A stretch of 52,386 nt of DNA from an uncultured Muribaculaceae bacterium (GCA_910583675.1 CAJTYH010000022.1:1-52386); one strand, 5' to 3'. Shown: positions 17,684 through 27,123, counted from the stretch's first letter. The notes: generated from the letters alone by a model not told the origin. A program made the numbers and translations.

Positions 17684-18972
17684 TGGCAACCATCATAAAC
17701 CTCATATACCTTGTCATAATGACCGGTATGGCCTTCTCGCTGCTGTACCGCGACAATCCTGTGACCATGCGCCTCGCTTTCGATCCGCAAAAGCGCGAAA
17801 TGCGATGCACCGGCCTGGAAACCCTGCTTATCTTCATCATAGCGACCGGCCTGATGGGCTTGCTGCCTGTGCTGTCGCTCCATCTGGCGATACTGGAGAT
17901 AGTTTGCATCATAGGCATCGCAAGGGCGCCATACGGGGTGATATACTCATGGCCGATGAAGCTGTTCACCGTATTCCTCGTCTGGGCTTTGATAGGCATA
18001 TTTTACTCCACGTCGATCAATTTCGGCGTTCGGATGATACTGAAATACATCTACCCACTGTTGGTGGCGCTGTTCGCCTCGGCCGTGGTCAGGGATGTGG
18101 AGGTATTCCTTAAATCCGGTCAATGGGGACGCTGGATCGCCGTGGTGTCTTTCATCGCCAAATACCTCCCCATGTCGGGATTCATCTTCATGTCGGTGTT
18201 CTGGAACGATGCCGCACTGGCCACCAACTATACGACATGGGTTGTATTCTCCCTGGCATTGGCATACGCGGGCATCTCCACGAAGAAAAACATCTACTGG
18301 ACGCTTGCATTCATGTTGCCATGCGTCCTGTGGGTATTCCGAACCAACATATTCGGCACGGCGATAGCGCTCTCTACCTTCTTCTTCATAAAATACAAGT
18401 TCAAGGCAGTGCCGCTGATCTTCCTTATGGCATGCCTTGCGGTGAGCGCCATCTTCTACATTCCGAGCGTAAAACAGAAAATGTATTTCCGTCCCGACGA
18501 GGTCACCGTCACCGATTTCCTCACCGGAAATGTCGCCGAAGACAACCTAAACACTTCCGGACGAAACGAAATGTGGAAGAAAGTAAATCCGTTCTATGAG
18601 GAACACCCTATGACAGGATCGGGCACCGGACGAGTCCAGAAATACTTCTATACCGAAATCATCGGGTTCGGAAGAGGAGGGCAGCTTCATAACGACCTGC
18701 TTGTATTGAAATGCGATAACGGCCTGATCGGACTGACCCTGTTCTTGCTTTCCTATCTGGCCATAATGTTCCATTGCCTGCATATATACCATAAATCGCA
18801 GCTTCAATCCGTGCGTTTATGCACGCTTGTGGCCGGATCTGCCTTGATGGGAATACTCGTCACCACCTACAGCGACAACACGATCTCCTATTCCATGGCA
18901 ACCCTTTCTTATCCCTGGGCTTTCTATGGCATGGCACTCGGACTGATGAAGAGGGAAAACGAAACCGCATGA
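17683..18972 (+). CDS. wzy: Wzy-type polysaccharide polymerase
   Basis: 429 aa polytopic membrane protein of the O-antigen ligase/polymerase (Wzy_C) type. About ten hydrophobic helices are interrupted by a large periplasmic loop after residue 270. That loop has the hallmark SGRNEMWKKVNPFYEEHP, TGSGTGRVQKYF and LHNDLLVLKCDNGLIGLTLF. It joins repeat units flipped by Wzx into polymer in the periplasm, with length set by Wzc. It is the only polymerase candidate in locus 1, so this locus has one complete Wzx/Wzy pathway. Confidence 0.88.
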   Translation: MATIINLIYLVIMTGMAFSLLYRDNPVTMRLAFDPQKREMRCTGLETLLIFIIATGLMGLLPVLSLHLAILEIVCIIGIARAPYGVIYSWPMKLFTVFLVWALIGIFYSTSINFGVRMILKYIYPLLVALFASAVVRDVEVFLKSGQWGRWIAVVSFIAKYLPMSGFIFMSVFWNDAALATNYTTWVVFSLALAYAGISTKKNIYWTLAFMLPCVLWVFRTNIFGTAIALSTFFFIKYKFKAVPLIFLMACLAVSAIFYIPSVKQKMYFRPDEVTVTDFLTGNVAEDNLNTSGRNEMWKKVNPFYEEHPMTGSGTGRVQKYFYTEIIGFGRGGQLHNDLLVLKCDNGLIGLTLFLLSYLAIMFHCLHIYHKSQLQSVRLCTLVAGSALMGILVTTYSDNTISYSMATLSYPWAFYGMALGLMKRENETA

Positions 18973-19913
18973 AAACCACCGACATAAGGAATTTTATCCG
19001 AAAGAGTACCCGATTCGGCCTATACATCCCCCTGAGCAACCTGATCGGGGTATATGGATCAAGGATATTGCCTGACAAACTTTTATCGGCATTGGCGCAT
19101 AAAAGAAATGTAAAAATACAACGTAGGCTTACGCCGATCCTTGACAAGATACTCAATGACACAACCGAATATCAGCAAACGGCCACGCCGCTCCCCTCTT
19201 CCCCCATCTGGTTCTGCTGGCTACAGGGAGAGAATGAAATGCCGCCATTGGTAAAAGTATGCCTTGACAGCATCCGCAGAAACTCTGCGGGACACCCCGC
19301 AGTAATAGTCACGGAAGCAAACCATCGCGACCATGTAACGCTTGATCCCATCGTATACAGCAGATACAAATCTGGCGCACTAAAGAAAGCCCATTTCGCC
19401 GACATGCTGCGCATCAATCTTCTGGCTCAGAAAGGAGGGTTATGGCTTGATGCCACCATGTTCGTGGCAAAAGAGTTCCCGACATACGTTTTTGACTTGC
19501 CATTCTTTTCCATAAAAACCAAGCCCGTAGGCCATTTCGTATCCCGATGCCGTTGGGCTGTCTTTTGCCTGGGATCACACAAAGGCAATCCCCTATTTGC
19601 AATCTTGTCAGAACTATTCAATGAATATCTGCGTCAGCATGACACTTTCATTGACTATTTCCTTTTCGATCAGTTCATTGACATGTTGTATAAACGTATT
19701 CATGAAATCGCAATGCAGGTTGACGCTGTGCCATACAGCAATCCCGACCTCTATGAGCTACAACGCGTTCTGACCCAACGGTTCGACGACAATTCATACC
19801 GGAAAATGACATCCGATACTTTTATGTTCAAATTGAGCCTAAAGCAATACACTGCTGACGAATTGGAAGAGAATCAGGGGAATTTTTACCATCACATAGC
19901 ATCCATACAGTGA
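18969..19913 (+). CDS. Capsular polysaccharide synthesis glycosyltransferase (Caps_synth / DXD type)
   Basis: 314 aa, started at the ATG at 18969, which overlaps the wzy stop (ATGA); the frame is open upstream, but only inside wzy. Family marks: PIWFCWLQGENEMPPLVK (about 79-96) and the core AHFADMLRINLLAQKGGLWL with Asp161 following. That core is equivalent to the DXD-type site of Gly_transf_sug/Caps_synth proteins. It is related in fold to the GT32 protein at 13321 but distinct in sequence. It likely adds a side or backbone sugar. It ends on a GTGA overlap with the next gene. Confidence 0.85.
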   Translation: MKTTDIRNFIRKSTRFGLYIPLSNLIGVYGSRILPDKLLSALAHKRNVKIQRRLTPILDKILNDTTEYQQTATPLPSSPIWFCWLQGENEMPPLVKVCLDSIRRNSAGHPAVIVTEANHRDHVTLDPIVYSRYKSGALKKAHFADMLRINLLAQKGGLWLDATMFVAKEFPTYVFDLPFFSIKTKPVGHFVSRCRWAVFCLGSHKGNPLFAILSELFNEYLRQHDTFIDYFLFDQFIDMLYKRIHEIAMQVDAVPYSNPDLYELQRVLTQRFDDNSYRKMTSDTFMFKLSLKQYTADELEENQGNFYHHIASIQ

Positions 19914-20830
19914 TTTCCATAATCATACCGCTATACAACAAGGCTGCACAGATAGAAGCTACCCTGCGGGGAGTGTTCAGGCAGACATTTGCTGATTTTG
20001 AGGTGATAATAGTAAACGATGGCTCCACAGATAATTCCGCGGAGATCGCCGGAAGCATAAAGGACAACCGCATACGCATCATTAATCAAGAGAATGCCGG
20101 GGTATCGGCTGCGCGCAACAGAGGAATAGCGGAGGCCAAAGGAGAATTTGTGGCATTCCTTGATGCCGACGACCAATGGGACAAGGACTATCTTGCCGTC
20201 CAACACCAACTCACACTGGATTATCCCCAATGCGACGTATTCGCTACCAACTATTCCTTCAAGGATGCCAAAGGCAACGTATCACCCACCATACTTCGTA
20301 AAATGCCATTTGACACCCCAGCCGGCATCCTTTGCAACTACTTCGAGGTAGCATCATGCTCCCATCCCCCACTGTGGACATCAGCCGTAATGGTTCGGCG
20401 CTCTGCAATACAGGCCGTAGGCGGATTCCCCGTAGGAGTGAAATCCGGAGAAGACCTTCTCACCTGGGCACGGCTGGCCTACAAGCACCAGATCGCATAT
20501 TTTAACAAGCCTATGGCCGCATTCATCTTTGATCCTGAAAATTTTAATGAGGATCAAAAAAAACGAGTTCCCGAGACAATAGACATCGTGGGTACGGAAC
20601 TAAATGCACTATTAAAACAGAAAAACAGTCCGCCATACCTAAGGCAATATGTGGCCTTATGGCATAAAATGAGATGCCGTATATTCTTACAAAAGGGGTT
20701 CAGAAAAAATGCACTTATTGAAAGCGTAAAGTCCGCATCACTATCTCTGAATATCAGAATCCTGATTTTTATGGTATTGTGCGTCACGCCTAAATTTATT
20801 ATTACAAAACTATTCAAGACACTTGGATGA
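19910..20830 (+). CDS. Family 2 glycosyltransferase (GTG start)
   Basis: 306 aa GT-A enzyme. The start is the GTG at 19910 on a GTGA overlap, which places MISIIIPLYNKAAQ exactly where GT2 proteins begin. Motifs: VIIVNDGSTDNS (32-43), NAGVSAARNRGIAEAKGEF and FLDADDQW (DADD at 85-88). The C-terminal part has VASCSHPPLWTSAVMVRRS and a GVKSGEDLLTWARLAYK segment that fits the acceptor-side ED motif. An A8 run at 20556-20563 is in frame and unremarkable. It is ON as written. Confidence 0.9.
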   Translation: MISIIIPLYNKAAQIEATLRGVFRQTFADFEVIIVNDGSTDNSAEIAGSIKDNRIRIINQENAGVSAARNRGIAEAKGEFVAFLDADDQWDKDYLAVQHQLTLDYPQCDVFATNYSFKDAKGNVSPTILRKMPFDTPAGILCNYFEVASCSHPPLWTSAVMVRRSAIQAVGGFPVGVKSGEDLLTWARLAYKHQIAYFNKPMAAFIFDPENFNEDQKKRVPETIDIVGTELNALLKQKNSPPYLRQYVALWHKMRCRIFLQKGFRKNALIESVKSASLSLNIRILIFMVLCVTPKFIITKLFKTLG

Positions 20831-22020
20831 GAATCGTTGCATTACATACCGATTTTCGAATATATTGGCCGGCAAGGCTAAAAGCCTTGAACGAAGCCTT
20901 AAAACGAAGTGGCGACACACTGCACGTCATTGAGATTGCCGGTGCAGGAAGCCCATATTCATTTGCAGTCAAAGAGAAGAATACCGACCTTTCTTGGCAC
21001 ATACTCTTCCCGGATGAAAAACCAGAAAATCTTTCCGGAGCCAAAATAAAACCAAAATTATTTTCACTACTTGACGAACTCAATCCTGATGTCATTATTG
21101 CTGGTGCCATAGCTTTTCCGTCCGGCGCCTTAGCCACTCATTGGGCACACTTGAAAAAGAAGAAAATCATCATATTCGATGATGCAAAGATAAATTCAGT
21201 TCCGAGAAATTTTTTGGTAAATCTCATAAAACGATCAGTTTACAATGAGGTTGATGCGCTGCTCTATCCAGCCGAATCATGGGACAACACCGGTAATTTC
21301 TGGGGATTTGACAAGGAGCGCATTTTTTATGGCTTAGATGTTGTTGACAACGATTTTTGGGGAAAATCATACCACTCCAAGATCAAACATGACGATTTTT
21401 TTGTAGCAGTCGGCAGACAAGTACCCAAGAAAAATTTTCTTTCAATCGTAAAAGCATACAAAAGATACATAAATCTCCTTGAACCAAAGGACTGCGTCAA
21501 GCTCTTATTGGTTGGTGACGGATCTGAACATGAACAGATCAAACAATATATCCACCAAAATGGCCTCGAAACGCATGTCATGTTACTTCCATTTCTTAAA
21601 CAAGAGGAATTAGCATCTGTATATCAAAAAGCAAAAGCACTTATAATAAATAGTACAGCAGAAGAAACCTGGGGATTAGTCATTAACGAAGCAATGGCCG
21701 GAGGATGTCCAATATTAGCAAGCAAACAATGCGGCGCTACTGATGTACTTGTAAGAGACGAAATAAACGGCTATACATTTAACTTCAACGATATTGAGAC
21801 GTTATCAAATCTAATGCACAGATATTGTCTCTTGTCGCCACAACAGCAACAAGCTATGCGGTATGCATCAAAAGAGATCATAAAAGAGTGGGGACTTCCA
21901 CGTTTTGTGCAAGGTTGTGCCGAGGCGATAAATTTTGTAGCATCTAATCCTAAACGAAAATCATCAATCATGAGCCGTGTTATCTGCGCACTTTGGAAAG
22001 GAAGATACAACCCTATATAA
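20827..22020 (+). CDS. Family 4 glycosyltransferase
   Basis: 397 aa GT-B enzyme beginning on an ATGA overlap. The N-terminal domain is MRIVALHTDFRIYWPARLKA. The donor domain has FFVAVGRQVPKKNFLSIVKA, KLLLVGDGSEHEQIKQYI, VMLLPFLKQEELASVYQKAK and AEETWGLVINEAMAGGCPIL with the EX7E-type glutamates. It ends 8 bases before the start of the frameshifted GT2. Composition is AT-richer than the genes at 16580-19913. The sugar is not predictable. Confidence 0.9.
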   Translation: MRIVALHTDFRIYWPARLKALNEALKRSGDTLHVIEIAGAGSPYSFAVKEKNTDLSWHILFPDEKPENLSGAKIKPKLFSLLDELNPDVIIAGAIAFPSGALATHWAHLKKKKIIIFDDAKINSVPRNFLVNLIKRSVYNEVDALLYPAESWDNTGNFWGFDKERIFYGLDVVDNDFWGKSYHSKIKHDDFFVAVGRQVPKKNFLSIVKAYKRYINLLEPKDCVKLLLVGDGSEHEQIKQYIHQNGLETHVMLLPFLKQEELASVYQKAKALIINSTAEETWGLVINEAMAGGCPILASKQCGATDVLVRDEINGYTFNFNDIETLSNLMHRYCLLSPQQQQAMRYASKEIIKEWGLPRFVQGCAEAINFVASNPKRKSSIMSRVICALWKGRYNPI

Positions 22021-22028
22021 TTCAACTC

Positions 22029-23029
22029 ATGTTATTGTCAATAATAATACCATTGTATGAACCTCAACAGGACGACCTGCTCAGATGCCTTGATAGCATA
22101 TATTCACAGAGCATAGACAACAATATCTTTGAAATAATTTGTGTTGACGATTGTTCTCCACATAACGTCGCGAAAGACACGGTATTAAATTACAAATATA
22201 AGCATGTACCCCCCCCAATATATCAATCATAAAGCATACTATCAACAAACGCCAAGGAGGAGCCAGAAATACAGCTATCAAACATTCAAAGGGATTATAT
22301 GTGACATGTATTGATCAAGACGATTATTATTTACCAAATTCAATAACTGCAATCATCAAAACGATCAAGAACAATCACGGCATTGACATGATAATGTCCG
22401 ATTATGCAATCGCAAACCAAAATTGTGAATTAAAAGCCTCGGGATTTTTCATTTCCAATAAAAGATCAATTACGACTGGCACAAAATATCTTCAAACACA
22501 AAACATCAGTTGGATGCCTTGGGGATATACATATCGCCGTCAATTCATAAATGACCATCATCTAAGATTTGAGGAAAATGTGAGATTTGAGGATGTTGAT
22601 TTCGTATTGGAATGTATCGCCAGATCAAAATCAATATTATATCTACCTTTTAATACCATATGCCATCGTGAAACGGAAATACAGACATCAGCGGTCGGAA
22701 ACTCCATAGAAAAGAATACTGATCTGATAAAAATCGCACATAGAGTGGGAGAGGTGGCATATAGGCTCAAGCAGGAAGAAAACAAGGCTTGGGACATTGT
22801 CATGGCACATCATAAGTTTATGTATTTGTCTGTATTAAAACGAAATATATGGCGTTTACCCTGCAAAACAATATATTATTCATTAAGGGAGTATCCTATA
22901 GTGACATCGGATTCAACAAATCTCATCTTATATACATTGCGAGAACATACAAAAACAGCCACATTTATAATCTGCCTTGCGAAACCTATTTTAAAAATCA
23001 CATATAATCTATATAAGCTAATCAAGTGA
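22029..23029 (+). pseudogene. Phase-variable family 2 glycosyltransferase, OFF by one base at a C8 tract
   Basis: The gene starts at ATG 22029 (MLLSIIIPLYEPQQDDLLRC, IICVDDCSP). It runs in frame to a C8 run at 22209-22216, then ends at TAA 22230-22232 after 67 aa. The rest of a GT2 lies in the +2 frame up to the TGA at 23027-23029. Adding one C gives HVPPPNISIIKH, then QGGARNTAIKHSKGLY and TCIDQDDYYLP, the normal GT2 core with the metal-binding DQDD, and a 333 aa protein. So C9 is ON and the C8 seen here is OFF. The downstream acyltransferase overlaps the ON-frame stop (GTGA), so the OFF state may also weaken its translation. An assembly miscount of the homopolymer would look the same. Confidence 0.88.
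22209..22216 (+). repeat. C8 homopolymer tract at the frameshift (G8-TA on the minus strand)
   Basis: Eight C preceded by TA, so the G strand reads ATATT-G8-TA-CATG. This is the exact point where the two GT2 half-frames meet. C9 restores the full reading frame. Confidence 0.9.
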
Positions 23030-24123
23030 CGCGCATGGAATCATCCAACAACCACGATCTGGCATTCTATGGCAAACGGGAAGCACAGATGATTGCGGGA
23101 ATCGCCATCGTTTTGATGGTGACGCATCACGTGTTCGGCTTCAGCGAGTATCGTCTTCCGGGCAATAGTTTCTGGGAACCACTGGTTGTCGGAGGAATAA
23201 GCATCGAACGAATGCTAGCCGCTTTCGGAAAGATATGTGTTTCAATATTCGCTTTCAGTTCGGGATATGCAATATGGGTAAAGGCATCTGATTACCAATC
23301 GTTTAAAGCCATAGCCACACGTATCCTTAAATTTCTGTTCAATTACTGGGTAATTTTCGGCCTGTTTCTGATTTATGCCTTATGCATTGGTGACCAGATC
23401 CCTGTTGGAAAGGCAATGACAATGAATCTACTAGGGTTACAGACTGCACCGGCTTATCCCTACGTCAATGTCGCTTTCGCGTGGTACGTTGCGTTCTATC
23501 TCTGCCTCCTACTCTCGGCTCCGTTGATATTATTGATTTTCAAAGGAAAAACCTTGATAGCCGACATATCGGCATTTATAATTATATCAATCGCAATATC
23601 ATATGTTTGCGACAGTTCATGGCACCTTGATTTTCTTTCGCCGTTTCCAGTGGCCATTTTCGGTATGATTGCTGCCAAATGGGATTTCTTCGGATACCTT
23701 TACAATAAATTCAAGAATGTCCCAATATGGATATACGCCATTTCGCTGATTGCCATTATGATTTTACGTCAAAGCTTGATTCTGCTTAACATAAAACAGA
23801 TGGGGGGGGTAGAATCGCTCATTACACTAACAACAATATACATTTTAGTTTCTATTATAAATCGGATAAGATTCAATATGCTTGAAAAGTTGCTTATGAT
23901 CTTAGGCACATTCAATATGAACATCTGGTTCCTGCACGGCATATTTTTCACTGGTTCGCGTCCCTTACAGGAAATACTGTACTACCCCCGCGTTTCCATA
24001 TTGATCCTTATCTGGTGCTTCATAATGCTGCTACCGGTTGCGATGGCATGCACATCCCTCCAGAACTCTATATTTAACTCATTCAAACAAGTGCGATACA
24101 TATTCAAGAAATGCGTTCGATGA
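23026..24123 (+). CDS. Membrane acyltransferase, family 3 (tract-bearing)
   Basis: 365 aa from the GTG at 23026 (GTGA overlap with the GT2 ON-frame stop); the ATG at 23035 is the alternative. The protein has about ten hydrophobic helices. EAQMIAGIAIVLMVTHHVFG near the N-terminus holds the paired histidines in the first helix that mark Acyltransf_3 proteins, and FGKICVSIFAFSSGYAIW follows. Such enzymes O-acylate (often O-acetylate) sugars across the inner membrane. A G8 run at 23802-23809 encodes M259-G-G-V262. It is ON as written; G7 makes TAG directly after the run, and G9 stops about 27 codons on. Confidence 0.85.
   Translation: MTRMESSNNHDLAFYGKREAQMIAGIAIVLMVTHHVFGFSEYRLPGNSFWEPLVVGGISIERMLAAFGKICVSIFAFSSGYAIWVKASDYQSFKAIATRILKFLFNYWVIFGLFLIYALCIGDQIPVGKAMTMNLLGLQTAPAYPYVNVAFAWYVAFYLCLLLSAPLILLIFKGKTLIADISAFIIISIAISYVCDSSWHLDFLSPFPVAIFGMIAAKWDFFGYLYNKFKNVPIWIYAISLIAIMILRQSLILLNIKQMGGVESLITLTTIYILVSIINRIRFNMLEKLLMILGTFNMNIWFLHGIFFTGSRPLQEILYYPRVSILILIWCFIMLLPVAMACTSLQNSIFNSFKQVRYIFKKCVR
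23802..23809 (+). repeat. G8-TA homopolymer tract
   Basis: Eight G preceded by T and followed by TAG, inside the acyltransferase gene. In frame as written (ATG GGG GGG GTA). Loss of one G puts TAG in frame immediately. Confidence 0.85.
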
Positions 24124-25280
24124 AGCTGTTGCTGGTACATAACGACTACGGGAAGTACTCCGGGGAGGAGGCAGTTGTCGACAAGATGGCCGTGATGATG
24201 GCAGAAGCGGGATGGGACGTGGCACAGCTGCGCATGACGACGGCAGGAGCGCGCGAAAGTCTTACCGGAAAGATCAAAGGATTCGCGTCCGGCATCTGGT
24301 GTCCGTCGGGTGTGCGAGCCATGCGGGAGGCATTGGCAAATGAGAAGCCCGATGTGGTCAACGTGCACAACCTCTACCCTTTCATCTCCCCGGCGGCACT
24401 CAGGGAATGCAAGAAGGCAGGAATCCCGGTCGTGATGACCATACACAATTTCCGGCTCATGTGTCCCACAGGGCTGTTCATGCGAAACGGAGAGCCATGC
24501 GAGCTGTGCCTGCAGAAAGGCAACGAATGGGGATGCATACGCCATAACTGCGAGAACTCCCGCCTCAAGTCTCTCGGATATGCCGCCCGCAGCGCAGTCG
24601 CGAGGATACGTCGCCATTTTCTGGATTGCGTGGATGTCTTCGCATGCATAACCGACTTCCAGCGCCGCAAACTCATCGAGGCCGGATTCCCAAAGGAAAA
24701 ACTTCTGGTAATACCCAATTCCATAGACGCGCCATCTGCACCTACATTTGATAAGGGGGAATACGTGGCCTATAGCGGGCGCCTCAGCCGCGAAAAGGGG
24801 GTGGACATGATTCTGGAAACGGCTCGCCGGCATCCGGAAATACCGTTCAGGCTCGCCGGAGCCGTCCGCGATCAGGCTCTCGTGGCTGATCTGCCAGCTA
24901 ACGTCGTTCTGACCGGCTATCTCAGCGGCAGCGCATTGGCGGACTTCTATTCCCGTGCCCGCTTTTTCGTGATGGCAAGCCGGTGGTATGAAGGCTTTCC
25001 AATGACCATCCTTGAAGCCGCCGCCTACGGGAAACCCATGATAGCGCCGGATCACGGAGGCTTTACCGAGATCATCGGCCATGGCGAGGATGCGAGCGGG
25101 CTGCTTACACCACCCGGCGACCTCCATAGGCTAAGCGAAGCCATCGCTTCATTATGGAACGATACCGTTCGCGTGGAAAAACTCGGACAAGCCGCACACG
25201 CCAAACTCATCAGCCGATATTCCACAAAAGTCATCTCAGAAAAATGGGACAAACTGCTAAAATCAATCATACAACAGTGA
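24120..25280 (+). CDS. Family 4 glycosyltransferase
   Basis: 386 aa. I chose the ATG at 24120 (ATGA overlap) because MKLLLVHNDYGKYSGEEAVV is the usual beginning; an in-frame ATG nine bases earlier lies inside the previous gene. GT4 features: PDVVNVHNLYPFISPAALRE, TIHNFRLMCPTG, a cysteine-bearing EPCELCLQKGNEWGC insert, YSGRLSREKGVDMILETA and SRWYEGFPMTILEAAAYGKP. GC-rich compared with the genes on either side of 21000-23000. It ends on a GTGA overlap with the next acyltransferase, so it is translationally coupled. Confidence 0.92.
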   Translation: MKLLLVHNDYGKYSGEEAVVDKMAVMMAEAGWDVAQLRMTTAGARESLTGKIKGFASGIWCPSGVRAMREALANEKPDVVNVHNLYPFISPAALRECKKAGIPVVMTIHNFRLMCPTGLFMRNGEPCELCLQKGNEWGCIRHNCENSRLKSLGYAARSAVARIRRHFLDCVDVFACITDFQRRKLIEAGFPKEKLLVIPNSIDAPSAPTFDKGEYVAYSGRLSREKGVDMILETARRHPEIPFRLAGAVRDQALVADLPANVVLTGYLSGSALADFYSRARFFVMASRWYEGFPMTILEAAAYGKPMIAPDHGGFTEIIGHGEDASGLLTPPGDLHRLSEAIASLWNDTVRVEKLGQAAHAKLISRYSTKVISEKWDKLLKSIIQQ

Positions 25281-26347
25281 TTACCAATATATTAACCAAA
25301 CAAATAGGGGGGGGTAATTCACCCCGTCTCCAACGATCATTCGGCCTTGACCTACTTCGGGCATTTGCAATATTCAGCGTAATAGCCGGCCATTTCTTCT
25401 CCCTGCACACTGCATTCCGCACCACTCCCATGACCGGATGGTCAATGGCATTGCAATCACTGGCTCAATCGATCTTTGCATGCGGCGTGCCCTTGTTCAT
25501 CATGCTGACAGGCTATCTCAACATCAACAAAGGCATCAGCCGGAAATATTATTCCGGCATATGGCGGGTGCTTGTGGCCTATGTGTTCTTTTCACTAGTC
25601 ACGCTGCTGTTCAGGCATATATACTTCGGCGATCCCCTCTCGGGATTCACCGCCATAAAAAAGATACTCAACTTCTCCGCCTTCATGTACGGTTGGTACA
25701 TAGAGATGTGGATCGGCCTGTTCCTTCTGGTTCCGTTCATCAACATCCTTTACAAGGGCATTGAGACGAAACGACATAAGATGCTCCTCATCCTCACACT
25801 CGCTTTCATCACGTTCCTGCCTACATTCACAAACCGCTACGGACAGCACCTCGTGCCGGAGTTCTGGCGCAACTGCTACCCACTGACATTCTACGTCGTC
25901 GGCGCATACATACGCGAGTATGCCCCGCGCATAAACAGATGGCTGCTGCTTTCAGCCATACTCCTGATCGGCATCATTCCACCGGCCTTTTCAATGATCG
26001 CGATGCCGGGACACACCCAGATCTCCATCCTCGGGGACTGTTTCGGCATTTTCGGTGCCGCATCCGCAATATCCGTCTTCCTGATCATGTACGACGTGAA
26101 GTGCCGCCGTCCCGCAGTCTCCAAAGCCATATACTGGATCTCCCTCCTGTCACTTGACATGTACCTCTGCTGTTACATATTCGACTGCATGGTATACCCT
26201 TGGTTCAAGTCACATTATTTCGAAAGCCAGGCATCCTTCGGTGCCTATTTCTTCATCATAGTCCCGATAATCTTTTTCTGCTCGTTTGCCCTCTCACTGG
26301 CAAAACGAATGCTATTCTCCGTACCCGGCCTTGCAAGATACCGATAA
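25277..26347 (+). CDS. Membrane acyltransferase, family 3, with tract beside the start codon
   Basis: 356 aa from the GTG at 25277 (GTGA overlap). The open frame reaches further upstream, but only inside the previous gene. After MITNILTKQI comes Gly-Gly-Gly from a G8 run at 25307-25314. Then RSFGLDLLRAFAIFSVIAGH starts the first helix with the family histidine, and about ten membrane helices follow (CGVPLFIMLTGYLNI, SAFMYGWYIEMWIGLFLLVP). The predicted reaction is O-acylation of a capsule sugar. It is ON as written. G9 would read GGG GGG GGG TAA, a stop after 13 residues, and G7 would stop within about 25 codons, so slippage is an all-or-none switch. Confidence 0.85.
   Translation: MITNILTKQIGGGNSPRLQRSFGLDLLRAFAIFSVIAGHFFSLHTAFRTTPMTGWSMALQSLAQSIFACGVPLFIMLTGYLNINKGISRKYYSGIWRVLVAYVFFSLVTLLFRHIYFGDPLSGFTAIKKILNFSAFMYGWYIEMWIGLFLLVPFINILYKGIETKRHKMLLILTLAFITFLPTFTNRYGQHLVPEFWRNCYPLTFYVVGAYIREYAPRINRWLLLSAILLIGIIPPAFSMIAMPGHTQISILGDCFGIFGAASAISVFLIMYDVKCRRPAVSKAIYWISLLSLDMYLCCYIFDCMVYPWFKSHYFESQASFGAYFFIIVPIIFFCSFALSLAKRMLFSVPGLARYR
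25307..25314 (+). repeat. G8-TA homopolymer tract 30 bases after a start codon
   Basis: Eight G preceded by A and followed by TAA. It encodes Gly11-Gly13 of the acyltransferase (GGG GGG GGT). Gain of one G gives an immediate TAA. Confidence 0.88.
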
Positions 26348-26379
26348 GCAGGCCATACTACAGAAGAGATCATACACGT

Positions 26380-27123
26380 ATGGAAACATTCTTCAACATC
26401 AACTACGAGTTCGACCGCGCTGCGGTACACGATGCAATCCACTCGAGACTGAAACTCCCCGGATCAGACTATATCTGCGTGGCCGACGGAGTGATTCTCA
26501 ACATAGCCAACCGAACGCCACGATATATGGAGGTCATACGCGGGGGCATGTTCGCCATATGCGACAGTTCCTATGTGCCACTATACATAAAATGGATCCA
26601 CGGCAAGAATTTCGGCCAATACAGCGGAAGTGAAATTTTCGAAGACATCATCCGGTCAAGGAAATACCGCATGATATTCCTCGGCACGCAGCAAAACGTG
26701 CTTGACGGACTGAAGAACAGGCTCATGGAGTGGAATACAGAGGTGGAATACATGTCGTTCCATGAACTGCCCTTCTGCAACGTCGACGAATTCGACTATG
26801 AGGCGATAGCCCGGATGATCCAGGCGGATCATGCCGACATCGTGTGGGTAGCTCTCGGAGCACCCAAACAGGAATATTTCATGCACCGCCTGAAACCGCA
26901 TCTCAGCCACGGAGTAATGATAGCCGTAGGGGCAGCCTTCAAGTTTTTCAGCGGCGTGGAAGCGAAACGCGCTCCACAATGGATGGTAGACAGCCATCTC
27001 GAATTCATCTACCGCCTCACCCAAGAGCCAAAAAAGCAATTCAAACGCTGCTACCACATCGTCAAAACCCTCCCCTCGCTCCTATATGGCGAATGGAGAA
27101 CCACCCAAAGAACAGTCAGGTAA
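26380..27123 (+). CDS. WecG/TagA/CpsF-type (GT26) glycosyltransferase
   Basis: 247 aa. The ATG at 26380 was chosen because METFFNINYEFDRAAVHDAI matches the start of the copy at 46266; the frame is open upstream but overlaps the acyltransferase. Motifs: DYICVADGVILNIANR, FAICDSSYVPLYIKWIHG, ADIVWVALGAPKQEYFMHRL, AVGAAFKFFSGVEAKRAPQW and a basic tail QEPKKQFKR. The family transfers ManNAc-type sugars to lipid-linked GlcNAc, the second step after a WecA-type enzyme. It is the last gene of locus 1. No initiating sugar-phosphate transferase is present in this locus, so the lipid-PP-GlcNAc acceptor would have to come from elsewhere in the genome. Confidence 0.9.
   Translation: METFFNINYEFDRAAVHDAIHSRLKLPGSDYICVADGVILNIANRTPRYMEVIRGGMFAICDSSYVPLYIKWIHGKNFGQYSGSEIFEDIIRSRKYRMIFLGTQQNVLDGLKNRLMEWNTEVEYMSFHELPFCNVDEFDYEAIARMIQADHADIVWVALGAPKQEYFMHRLKPHLSHGVMIAVGAAFKFFSGVEAKRAPQWMVDSHLEFIYRLTQEPKKQFKRCYHIVKTLPSLLYGEWRTTQRTVR

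Noticed and set aside
10924..20563. A9 at 10924 and A8 at 20556 as further slippage tracts
   Set aside because: A runs of this length are expected by chance in these AT-rich genes, both genes are in frame, and there is no shared flank.
23982..25127. 381-codon minus-strand open frame
   Set aside because: Shadow of a canonical GT4 gene and the end of an acyltransferase on the plus strand; no recognisable protein features.
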